Origin: a virus
DNA length: 22,754 nucleotides
Virus record (IMG/VR): IMGVR_UViG_3300010885_061724
Location: 1-22,754 of that record
Strand: one strand, 5' to 3'
Shown: piece after piece, positions 15,224-21,845 of the stretch
Layout of the letters: every line of letters starts with the position of its first letter
Position numbering within the stretch: position 1 is the first letter of the stretch
Notes under the pieces: model-generated
What the model was told of the DNA's origin: nothing
Database searches by the model: none
What the model saw: the letters and a program-made list of their open reading frames with translations, nothing else
Made by a program: the position numbers and the translations under genes

Positions 15224-15875
15224 AAACACTCTTAATATTTTAAAGAACTTTTCTTCTATCAATCACTCTATTTTGATTAAAGAAGGATCTAAACTTCGTA
15301 CAATTTCTGTGATGAAGAATATCTTTGCACAAGCAGATGTTACAGAAGACTTTCCAAAAGATTTTGCTATCTATGATTTGAATGAATTTTTGAGTGGATT
15401 AAGTCTTCACCAAGATCCTGATATTGATTTTGAAAATGATTCATATCTTCTTATTCGTGAAGGTAAGCGTAAGGTCAAATACTTTTATGCAGATCCAGAA
15501 GTAATTATCTCTCCCCCAGAAAAGGAAGTTACTCTTCCCTCTAAAGATGTTTGTTTTCAATTGGATCACTCTCAATTGAATCAATTACTTAAAGCAGCAG
15601 GAGTTTATAAACTTCCAGACCTTGCTGCAGTAGGGGAAAATGGAGTTATTCGTTTGGTTGTGAGAGATAAGAATAATGAAACATCAAATGAATATTCAAT
15701 AGTGGTTGGTGAAACTGATAAGGAGTTTGTTTTCAACTTCAAGGTGGAAAATATTAAGATCATTCCAACTTCTTATGATGTGATAGTATCTAGTAAAGGT
15801 TTCTCTCATTTTTATAGTGAAAAGTATAATTTGAATTATTATATTGCATTAGAACCTGATTCTTCTTTTAATTAA
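15192..15875 (+). CDS. 45: Sliding clamp gp45
   Basis: DNA polymerase processivity clamp, a trimeric ring loaded by gp44/gp62 that also activates late transcription in T4. Two tandem ATGs compete. The one at 15192 has AGGA seven bases upstream and gives 227 residues (T4: 228). The one at 15210 gives 221 residues beginning 'MKLSENTLNILKNFSSIN', which aligns directly with the T4 start 'MKLSKDTTALLKNFATIN'. Further T4-like segments are 'FAIYDLNEFLSGLSL' in the N-terminal third and the ending 'NYYIALEPDSSF' (T4: NYVVALEADST). The gene overlaps the upstream DUF3310 gene, and its TAA is one base short of overlapping, sharing the A with the next ATG. Confidence 0.94.
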   Translation: MKLKTTMKLSENTLNILKNFSSINHSILIKEGSKLRTISVMKNIFAQADVTEDFPKDFAIYDLNEFLSGLSLHQDPDIDFENDSYLLIREGKRKVKYFYADPEVIISPPEKEVTLPSKDVCFQLDHSQLNQLLKAAGVYKLPDLAAVGENGVIRLVVRDKNNETSNEYSIVVGETDKEFVFNFKVENIKIIPTSYDVIVSSKGFSHFYSEKYNLNYYIALEPDSSFN

Positions 15876-16402
15876 TGAACATCTTTGTAACTGACGTGAC
15901 CCCCAGTAAGTCTGCTCAAGTACTTCCTGATAAACACGTTGTGAAAATGCCCCTGGAGACCTGTCAGATGGTCTCCATCATATACTCTAAGTGGTACTAT
16001 GATTGGGGCACAATCAATAAAGCAGACAACACTCCTTACAATACAGTAAAGGGTGCCTTTCGTAATCATCCCTGCACCAAATGGGCTGCAGATAATCACT
16101 ACAATCTTGCCTGGTTGATTACACATGGAATACATTTATGCTTTGAATACGAACATCGCTATCAAAAACGACACTCTTGTTTGAATACCCTAGAAGAAGC
16201 AATGGTAATCTTTCATAACAATGCTAAGATTTCTATTTCCGAGCATACTAATGTAAAGGAATTCACTAGAGCAATGCCTGATGAATATAAACTTGATAAT
16301 AGTATTGATACCTTCACTGCTTATAAGATGTATGTTGCATCTAAACCCTGGGTGTGCGATAATTATCTTCGCCGTCCAGAACGTAAACCTGATTGGATTT
16401 GA
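15875..16402 (+). CDS. Conserved phage protein with endonuclease V-like N-terminal motif
   Basis: A 175-residue protein that I recognise only as a type common in phages, with 'DKHVVKM' near residue 19, 'NHPCTKWA' near 62 and a C-terminal '(K)PW..' plus 'RRPERKPDW' region. The N-terminal D19-x-H21 and E28 have the same spacing as D14, H16 and the catalytic E23 of T4 endonuclease V (pyrimidine dimer glycosylase). The C-terminal 'MPDEYKLDN' to 'ASKPW' loosely recalls the 'PQEFRNDY' to 'QRPTWY' region of that enzyme. Residue 2 is Asn, not the Thr whose amine is the T4 nucleophile. Its base composition looks less AT-rich than its neighbours. The gene is real; the enzymatic guess is tentative. Confidence 0.85.
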   Translation: MNIFVTDVTPSKSAQVLPDKHVVKMPLETCQMVSIIYSKWYYDWGTINKADNTPYNTVKGAFRNHPCTKWAADNHYNLAWLITHGIHLCFEYEHRYQKRHSCLNTLEEAMVIFHNNAKISISEHTNVKEFTRAMPDEYKLDNSIDTFTAYKMYVASKPWVCDNYLRRPERKPDWI

Positions 16403-16404
16403 TT

Positions 16405-17352
16405 ATGAGAAGTGATTTTTTGTGGGTAGAAAAGTATGCCCCAAAGAAAATTGAAGATTGCATTCTACCTGAAGGTATTAAAAAAACATTTCAGGATTTT
16501 GTAAATCAAGGACAAATACCAAATTTACTACTTGCTGGTCCTCCTGGAATTGGTAAGACAACAGTAGCAAAAGCATTATGTTATGAACTGGGAGTAGATT
16601 CTTATGTCATCAATGGGTCTGATGAAGGACGATTTTTGGATACGGTACGGAACCAAGCAAAGAACTTTGCATCGACCTTATCACTTCAAGCAATTGGTAA
16701 ACATAAAGTCATCATCATTGATGAAGCAGATAACACAGGAAACGACGTACAACTCTGTCTTAGGGCTAATATTGAGACATTTTATAAAAACTGCAGATTC
16801 ATCTTTACCTGCAACTACAAAAATAAAATTATTGAACCAATCCATTCCCGTTGTGCCGTTGTGGAATTTGGAATCAAATCAAAAGACAGACCTAAGATTG
16901 CAGCAGAATTCTTTCAAAGACTTAATTATATCCTTGACCAAGAAAGAATTGAGTTTGATAAAAAAGTTCTCGTTCAATTAATTAATAAGCATTTTCCGGA
17001 TTGGAGAAGAGTTCTTAATGAATGTCAACGTTATTCAGTATCTGGTAAAATTGATTCAGCTATTCTTGCTACTTTCTCTGGCATTAAAGTAAATGATCTC
17101 ATTAAAAATATTAAAGAAAAAAACTTTGCTGAAGTTCGTAAGTGGGTTGTTGCCAATCTTGATAATGATGCCAGTACTGTTCTTCGTAGAGTGTATGATG
17201 CTTTATATGAATATTTGGATGGTCCCAGTATTGCTGCTTGTGTACTTATTGTGGCTAAGTATCAGTACCAATCTGCTTTTGTAGCAGATCAAGAGATTAA
17301 TCTTCTTGCAGCTTTAACTGAAATGATGGTGGAGTGTAAGTTTAAATTATGA
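16405..17352 (+). CDS. 44: Clamp loader large subunit gp44
   Basis: A 315-residue AAA+ ATPase (T4 gp44: 319) that with gp62 opens gp45 and places it on primer-template junctions. Walker A is 'GPPGIGKT' at 45-52, Walker B 'IIIDEAD' with DEAD at 106-109, sensor 1 'FTCN' near 134, and the arginine-finger 'SRC' motif at 148-150. The ATG at 16405 is preferred over an in-frame TTG at 16393 that lies inside the preceding gene: it gives the expected N-terminus ('MRSDFLWVEKYAPKKIEDC'). The last four bases overlap gp62 (ATGA), matching the known translational coupling of 44 and 62 in T4. Confidence 0.97.
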   Translation: MRSDFLWVEKYAPKKIEDCILPEGIKKTFQDFVNQGQIPNLLLAGPPGIGKTTVAKALCYELGVDSYVINGSDEGRFLDTVRNQAKNFASTLSLQAIGKHKVIIIDEADNTGNDVQLCLRANIETFYKNCRFIFTCNYKNKIIEPIHSRCAVVEFGIKSKDRPKIAAEFFQRLNYILDQERIEFDKKVLVQLINKHFPDWRRVLNECQRYSVSGKIDSAILATFSGIKVNDLIKNIKEKNFAEVRKWVVANLDNDASTVLRRVYDALYEYLDGPSIAACVLIVAKYQYQSAFVADQEINLLAALTEMMVECKFKL

Positions 17353-17735
17353 AATATGAATTGAAAGATTGGTTAAATTCTATCAATCAAACAAAGGTTA
17401 ATATAATGGACACTGATCCAGATAGTGTAAGTGATTATGTACCTTATGTAATTAATAAATGTCTTTCTGGTAATATTGATTCTATTCTATATGCCAATGA
17501 AATGAATATGAATCATCAACTTCATAAAAAATTACAATATAATTTTTTTATAAATACTTTGAGAAAAAGAAAAAGATTTTCTCCTTGGATTAAGAAGGAA
17601 GATATCAAAGATCTTGAATGTATTAAATCTTACTATGGTTATAGTAATGAAAAGGCACATCAAGCTTTGAAAATCCTTAAAAAAGAAGAAATTGATTTTA
17701 TAAAATCTAAACTTGAAATTGGAGGAAGACAATGA
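17349..17735 (+). CDS. 62: Clamp loader small subunit gp62
   Basis: A 128-residue protein in the position of T4 gene 62, with ATGA overlaps to both gp44 and regA. Its sequence is helical and basic: the N-terminal 'YELKDWLNSINQTKVNIMD' resembles the start of T4-family gp62 proteins, and a central 'LHKKLQYNFFINTLRKRKRF' is also family-like. It is shorter than T4 gp62 (187), so the C-terminal part of that protein is reduced or absent. One copy of gp62 joins four of gp44 in the loader. The name rests mainly on gene order and moderate similarity. Confidence 0.88.
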   Translation: MKYELKDWLNSINQTKVNIMDTDPDSVSDYVPYVINKCLSGNIDSILYANEMNMNHQLHKKLQYNFFINTLRKRKRFSPWIKKEDIKDLECIKSYYGYSNEKAHQALKILKKEEIDFIKSKLEIGGRQ

Positions 17736-18172
17736 GTGTCGTAAATGAACCTGAAGTGAAATGGTCACCTGACCAAATGGTTGAGGTAGTCCTAAATCAA
17801 CCTGATGACTTTTTGAAAGTTCGTGAGACTCTAACACGTATTGGTGTTGCATCAAGAAAGGAAAAGAAAATCTATCAATCTTGCCATATTCTTCATAAGC
17901 AAGGTAGATACTATCTTGTACATTTTAAAGAACTGTTTGCACTTGATGGTAAACATGCTAATCTTACAGTAAATGATGTTCAACGTCGCAATCGTATTAC
18001 TCAATTACTTGCTGATTGGGGATTGATTACTGTTGTGACTCCAGAAAAAATTCAAGATATTGCCCCATTAAATCAAATTAAAGTTCTTTCTTATAAGGAT
18101 AAGGATGATTGGGTTCTAGAAACTAAGTATAATATTGGTGCAAAGAAGAAAAAGGTAGAAGAAACTGAATAA
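17732..18172 (+). CDS. regA: Translational repressor RegA
   Basis: A 146-residue RNA-binding repressor of early phage mRNAs, including its own and those for the clamp and clamp loader in T4. The core matches T4 RegA well: 'PDDFLKVRETLTRIGVA' (T4: PEDFLKVKETLTRMGIA), 'IYQSCHILHKQGRYYLVHFKE', then 'LLADWGLITVV'. It carries about 15 extra N-terminal residues relative to T4. The first ATG is kept because GGAGG stands 8 bases before it and it overlaps the gp62 stop (ATGA); M16 at 17777 would give the T4-like length. The last residues are Lys/Glu rich. A terminator follows seven bases after the stop. Confidence 0.95.
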   Translation: MSVVNEPEVKWSPDQMVEVVLNQPDDFLKVRETLTRIGVASRKEKKIYQSCHILHKQGRYYLVHFKELFALDGKHANLTVNDVQRRNRITQLLADWGLITVVTPEKIQDIAPLNQIKVLSYKDKDDWVLETKYNIGAKKKKVEETE

Positions 18173-18178
18173 TTGTGT

Positions 18179-18202
18179 AGAGGGTTCAACACCCTCTTTT
18201 TT
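18179..18202 (+). terminator. Rho-independent terminator after regA
   Basis: AGAGGGT at 18179-18185 pairs with ACCCTCT at 18191-18197 around a TCAAC loop and runs into six T residues at 18197-18202. It closes the gp45-44-62-regA unit. Confidence 0.9.
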
Positions 18203-18213
18203 GTACTTTTTTG

Positions 18214-18219
18214 TATAAT
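18214..18219 (+). promoter_or_regulatory. Possible -10 element before hsp20
   Basis: A perfect TATAAT stands in the regA-hsp20 gap, but no -35 element is found 15-19 bases upstream because that stretch is the preceding terminator. It may work as a weak or factor-assisted early promoter. The start near 18226 would put the following hairpin at the very 5' end of the message. Confidence 0.35.
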
Positions 18220-18226
18220 TAGTAAT

Positions 18227-18247
18227 ATCAGATGCTTCGGGTCTGAT
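18227..18247 (+). other. Hairpin with UUCG tetraloop in hsp20 leader
   Basis: ATCAGAT pairs with GTCTGAT, one T-G wobble included, and encloses a C(TTCG)G tetraloop with one bulged G. UUCG loops are exceptionally stable in RNA. No T run follows, so it is not a terminator. A role in 5' mRNA protection is possible. Confidence 0.5.
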
Positions 18248-18279
18248 GTTTACAATACTCGCTCTTACGGAGAAAATCT

Positions 18280-18717
18280 ATGTGGTCAACAAAAATTACA
18301 AAGTATAGTACTGGAAATATTGAAAAGTTTCTAACTGATATTGATAAGTATTCTATTGGAATGGATGAATGGTTAGATCGCTTCAATTCTCATCATCAAA
18401 CAGAATCAAACTATCCCCCGTACAATCTAATTAAAGAAAGCAACACAGCTACAAGACTTGAAATTGCTCTTGCAGGGTTTAGGAAAAGTGAAATCTCCGT
18501 CTATACTGAAAATAATAAACTATTTGTGAAAGGTGAAAAAGATTCAGTTGAAGAAACTGAATATGTACATCAGGGACTTGCAAAACGAGCATTCACTCGT
18601 ATATGGACAATCTCTGATGATGTAGAAGTAAAGGAAGTTACATTTGAAGATGGGCTACTTACAGTTAAACTTTCTCGCATTATTCTAGAGCATCAAATAA
18701 AGAAGATTTGGTTCTAA
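18280..18717 (+). CDS. hsp20: Small heat shock protein Hsp20
   Basis: A 145-residue alpha-crystallin-family chaperone. The N-terminal ~50 residues are variable. The core begins at 'YPPYNLIKESNTATRLEIALAGF' (residues ~46-68), followed by 'VYTENNKLFVKGEK', 'HQGLAKRAFTRIWTISDDVEV' and 'FEDGLLTVKLSR', matching bacterial IbpA-type proteins. Its C-terminus ('LEHQIKKIWF') lacks a clear I-x-I/V tail motif. It would hold unfolding host or phage proteins during infection. An Hsp20 gene at this place between regA and gp43 is a hallmark of T4-like cyanophages. It has a good ribosome binding site (ACGGAG) and is framed by terminators on both sides. Confidence 0.95.
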   Translation: MWSTKITKYSTGNIEKFLTDIDKYSIGMDEWLDRFNSHHQTESNYPPYNLIKESNTATRLEIALAGFRKSEISVYTENNKLFVKGEKDSVEETEYVHQGLAKRAFTRIWTISDDVEVKEVTFEDGLLTVKLSRIILEHQIKKIWF

Positions 18718-18740
18718 ATAATATTGCTATCGTTGTCGCA

Positions 18741-18782
18741 GGGAGGGAGCTGGCAAAATCCAGTTGCACCTCCCCTTTTTTT
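18741..18782 (+). terminator. Rho-independent terminator after hsp20
   Basis: GGGAGG at 18741-18746 pairs with CCTCCC at 18769-18774. Inside, CTGG at 18750-18753 pairs with CCAG at 18760-18763 around a CAAAAT loop, separated from the outer stem by an internal loop. Seven T residues at 18776-18782 follow. Its 3' side also contains the -35 element of the next promoter. Confidence 0.88.
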
Positions 18783-18792
18783 GTGCTACAAT
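18764..18792 (+). promoter_or_regulatory. Early extended -10 promoter inside the hsp20 terminator
   Basis: TTGCAC at 18764-18769 and TACAAT at 18787-18792 are 17 bases apart, and TGC immediately before the -10 makes it an extended -10 (TGNTACAAT). Transcription would begin near 18799, about 18 bases before the first Sm-like gene. It would drive that gene, its neighbour and gp43. Confidence 0.75.
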
Positions 18793-18816
18793 GTATTTGG
18801 TTGAAGATTATAAACT

Positions 18817-19122
18817 ATGTCTGTTAAACTTTTGATTCTTAAATCATACGAAGATCTAATTGCTGATGTCAAGGAAATGCTTTCTGGGGACAAGGTAATT
18901 GGATATGTTTTAGATAATCCTTATCTTGTGAGATTGGAAGAAGGTAGTCAGGACCTTCCTGCAAGGGTTTCTTTTTACCCTTATGCACCACTTTCTAAAG
19001 ATAAATCTATCCCCATTCCTTGTGATTGGGTAGTCTCTATTCTTGAACCCCTTGATGAAGTTAAAAAATCTTATTTGGAGAATCTAGATGCAAAATCTGA
19101 AAATTCTAATTCTAAAGAATGA
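18817..19122 (+). CDS. Sm-like protein (paralogue B)
   Basis: A 101-residue protein with the same layout as the gene at 10684: an opening 'KLLILKSYEDLIADV', a central 'YVLDNPYLVRLEE', 'RVSFYPYAP', then 'IPIPCDWVVSILEPLDEV' and a Glu/Ser/Asn-rich tail. This order of strands with a central NP and a late P..D.V.SI segment suggests an Sm-like fold with possible RNA binding. I know no function for it; cyanophages often carry unnamed small genes between hsp20 and gp43. It is the first gene behind its own predicted promoter, and its 3' end overlaps the next gene by 35 bases. Confidence 0.8.
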   Translation: MSVKLLILKSYEDLIADVKEMLSGDKVIGYVLDNPYLVRLEEGSQDLPARVSFYPYAPLSKDKSIPIPCDWVVSILEPLDEVKKSYLENLDAKSENSNSKE

Positions 19123-19351
19123 AAAAATTCTTGTAACTGAAGTACATGAAGTAGAATCTGAATTGGGTGAACCTGATTGTAAATTAGTCAATCCATGTGA
19201 AATGTTTGTATCAAGCAAAGATGTTTGGGAAATGAAGACATGGCCTTGTTTTACAAATCAAAGAGAGCTTAAGATACATTCTGATTCTATTTTTAGTATT
19301 GTTGATCCAACTCCAGAACAGATTCAACTTTATATAGAGACTATTAAATGA
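19088..19351 (+). CDS. Sm-like protein (paralogue C), overlapping B
   Basis: An 87-residue protein beginning within the last codons of the preceding gene. The ATG at 19088 has GGAG eight bases upstream, and no later in-frame ATG would keep the first strand, so the 35-base overlap looks genuine. Its pattern repeats that of its neighbour: 'LKILILKNEKILVTEV', 'CKLVNPCEMFV', 'TWPCF', and 'LKIHSDSIFSIVDPTPEQ'. Its stop overlaps the gp43 start (ATGA), tying its translation to DNA polymerase. A third Sm-like paralogue is the most economical reading, though similarity across the three is low and needs structural confirmation. Confidence 0.75.
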   Translation: MQNLKILILKNEKILVTEVHEVESELGEPDCKLVNPCEMFVSSKDVWEMKTWPCFTNQRELKIHSDSIFSIVDPTPEQIQLYIETIK

Positions 19352-21843
19352 AATTTTACACTAATGTTGTTCTTGTTGGAAATGAAATACTTTCCAGAGG
19401 ATATGATAACGGAAAATATTTTAAGAATAGGGAACAATTTTATCCAACACTCTATGTACAGACCAATAAAAAAACAAAGTTTAAAACTTTGGAAGGTTTA
19501 TATGCAGATGAGATAAAACCTGGAACTATTCGTGAAACTCGTGACTTTATTCAAAAGTATGAGAATATTGATAACTTTATCTTGTATGGAAATACAAGAT
19601 ATATAAATCAATATATTTCTGAAAATTATTCAGAGGATAACATTAAGTTTGATATTAATAAAATTAAGCTGATTACAATTGATATTGAGGTAGCATCTGA
19701 GAATGGATTTCCTGATGTAAAAAGTTGCCAAGAAGAACTTCTTACTATTTCTATTCAGAACTATGCTACCAAAAATATTATTACTTGGGGAATAAAGCCA
19801 TTCAATAATACTAATCCAAGTGTTGAATATATTGAATGTAAAGATGAATTTGATCTTTTAGATAGATTCATTGCTTTTTGGGAATATGAAACTCCAGAAG
19901 TAATTACTGGTTGGAATTGTGAACTTTATGATATTCCATACATTTATGGAAGACTTCAAAAAGTTCATGATACAAAAACTGCAAAAAAACTTTCTCCCTG
20001 GGGAATTGTAACTGAAAAAGAAGTTTACATTACTGGCAGAACTCATACTAGTTGTGATATTGCTGGAATTACTGTTCTTGATTATTTGGATTTGTATAAG
20101 AAGTTTACTTATACAAATCAAGAATCTTATCGTCTTGACCACATTGCCTTTGTTGAGCTTGGGCAAAACAAATTGGATCATAGTGAATTTGATACTTTCA
20201 AGGAATTCTATACAAAAAATTGGCAAAAGTTTGTAGAATATAATATTAAGGACGTAGAACTTGTTGATAGATTGGAAGATAAGATGAAATTAATTGAGCT
20301 TGCTATTACTATGGCATATGACTCAAAAGGTAATTATAATGATGTTTTCTATCAAGTAAGAATGTGGGATTCTATTATCTACAATTATCTAAAGAAAAAA
20401 AATATAGTAATTCCTTTCAAAAAAAATAATAAAAAGGATGAAAAGTATGCTGGTGCTTATGTAAAGGAACCAATTCCAGGTAAATATGACTGGGTAGTGA
20501 GTTTTGACTTGAATTCACTATATCCTCATTTAATTATGCAATATAATATAAGTCCTGAAACACTTTTGACTGAAAGACACTCTAATGTCACTGTAGATAA
20601 AATTCTAAATCAAAGTATAGATTTTTCTGATGTAAGAGACTATGTAGTGTGCGCTAATGGTGCCATGTATAAAAAGGATGTGAGAGGATTTCTTCCAGAG
20701 TTAATGGAAAAAATTTATAATGATCGTGTCATCTATAAGAAAAAGATGATTGATGCGAAGAAAAAATATGAAAAGACTCCAACAAAAGATTTAGAAAAAG
20801 AAATTGCTAGATATAATAATATTCAGATGGCAAGAAAGATTCAACTCAACTCTGCCTATGGTGCTGTAGGCAATGAATATTTTAGATATTTTCGTATAGA
20901 AAATGCTGAAGCAATTACATTGTCTGGGCAGGTTTCTATTAGGTGGATTGAGAATAAGATGAATTCTTACTTAAATAAAACTTTGAAAACAAATGAAGTT
21001 GATTATGTTATTGCTTCTGATACTGATTCCCTATATCTCAATTTAGGTCCTTTAGTAGAAACTGTATACAAGGGAAGAGAAAAAACTTCTGAAAGTGTGG
21101 TTTCATTTCTTGATAAGATTTGTAAGATGGAGCTTGAAAAGTATATTGAAAGTTCTTATCAAGAATTGGCAGATTATGTAAATGCATATGATCAAAAGAT
21201 GTTTATGAAAAGGGAGAATATTGCTGATCGTGGAATCTGGACTGCCAAGAAACGTTATATTCTAAATGTCTGGGATAGTGAAGGGGTAAGATATTCTGAA
21301 CCTAAACTTAAGATGATGGGAATTGAAGCAGTCAAATCTTCAACTCCAGCTCCTTGTAGGAAGAAGATTAAAGAAGCTCTGTCAATTATTATGAATAAAA
21401 CTGAAGATGATTTGGTTAAGTTCATTGATGAGTTTAGAAAGGAATTTAGCAATCTTCCTCCAGAAGAAATATCATTCCCAAGATCTGTAAATGAACTTAC
21501 TAAATATAGATCTGTAAATTCAATTTACGAAAAAGGAACTCCTATTCATGCAAGAGGTGCTCTTCTTTATAATTACTATGTGAAGGATAGGGGATTGGAT
21601 AATAAATATCCTCTTATTAATAATGGTGAAAAAATTAAATTTTGCTATCTCAAAAAGGCAAATCCAATTAGAGAAAATGTACTGTCATTTATTCAACAAT
21701 TTCCTAAGGAATTGGGTCTTGTTAAATATGTGGATTATGACTTACAATTTGAGAAGAGCTTTATTGAACCACTAAAAATTATTCTAAATTGTATTGGGTG
21801 GAGTGTTGAAAAAACTGTTAATTTAGATTTACTTTTTGCTTAA
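19348..21843 (+). CDS. 43: Replicative DNA polymerase gp43 (family B)
   Basis: An 831-residue family B polymerase with 3'-5' proofreading. Exo I 'DIE' is at 112-114, Exo II 'GWNCELYDIPY' has N190 and D195, and Exo III 'YNIKDVELV' has D302. Polymerase motif A 'SFDLNSLYP' contains D387, motif B 'KIQLNSAYG' contains K497 and runs to 505, and motif C 'SDTDS' ends at 561. All catalytic residues are present. It is shorter than T4 gp43 (898). The C-terminal 'NLDLLFA' looks like a clamp-binding peptide, comparable to the 'SLFDMF' end of the RB69 polymerase. Translation starts inside the stop of the preceding small gene; no other promoter was found just before it. Confidence 0.98.
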   Translation: MKFYTNVVLVGNEILSRGYDNGKYFKNREQFYPTLYVQTNKKTKFKTLEGLYADEIKPGTIRETRDFIQKYENIDNFILYGNTRYINQYISENYSEDNIKFDINKIKLITIDIEVASENGFPDVKSCQEELLTISIQNYATKNIITWGIKPFNNTNPSVEYIECKDEFDLLDRFIAFWEYETPEVITGWNCELYDIPYIYGRLQKVHDTKTAKKLSPWGIVTEKEVYITGRTHTSCDIAGITVLDYLDLYKKFTYTNQESYRLDHIAFVELGQNKLDHSEFDTFKEFYTKNWQKFVEYNIKDVELVDRLEDKMKLIELAITMAYDSKGNYNDVFYQVRMWDSIIYNYLKKKNIVIPFKKNNKKDEKYAGAYVKEPIPGKYDWVVSFDLNSLYPHLIMQYNISPETLLTERHSNVTVDKILNQSIDFSDVRDYVVCANGAMYKKDVRGFLPELMEKIYNDRVIYKKKMIDAKKKYEKTPTKDLEKEIARYNNIQMARKIQLNSAYGAVGNEYFRYFRIENAEAITLSGQVSIRWIENKMNSYLNKTLKTNEVDYVIASDTDSLYLNLGPLVETVYKGREKTSESVVSFLDKICKMELEKYIESSYQELADYVNAYDQKMFMKRENIADRGIWTAKKRYILNVWDSEGVRYSEPKLKMMGIEAVKSSTPAPCRKKIKEALSIIMNKTEDDLVKFIDEFRKEFSNLPPEEISFPRSVNELTKYRSVNSIYEKGTPIHARGALLYNYYVKDRGLDNKYPLINNGEKIKFCYLKKANPIRENVLSFIQQFPKELGLVKYVDYDLQFEKSFIEPLKIILNCIGWSVEKTVNLDLLFA

Positions 21844-21845
21844 CT

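Noticed and set aside
16393-16395. TTG as a start of gp44
   Set aside because: An ATG four codons later gives the family N-terminus and does not overlap the preceding gene.
18231-18256. T4 MotA-like box (GATGCTTCG) followed by TACAAT before hsp20
   Set aside because: The first and last box positions do not match, the spacing is one base short, the bases are better explained by the UUCG hairpin, and as far as I know cyanophages generally lack MotA.
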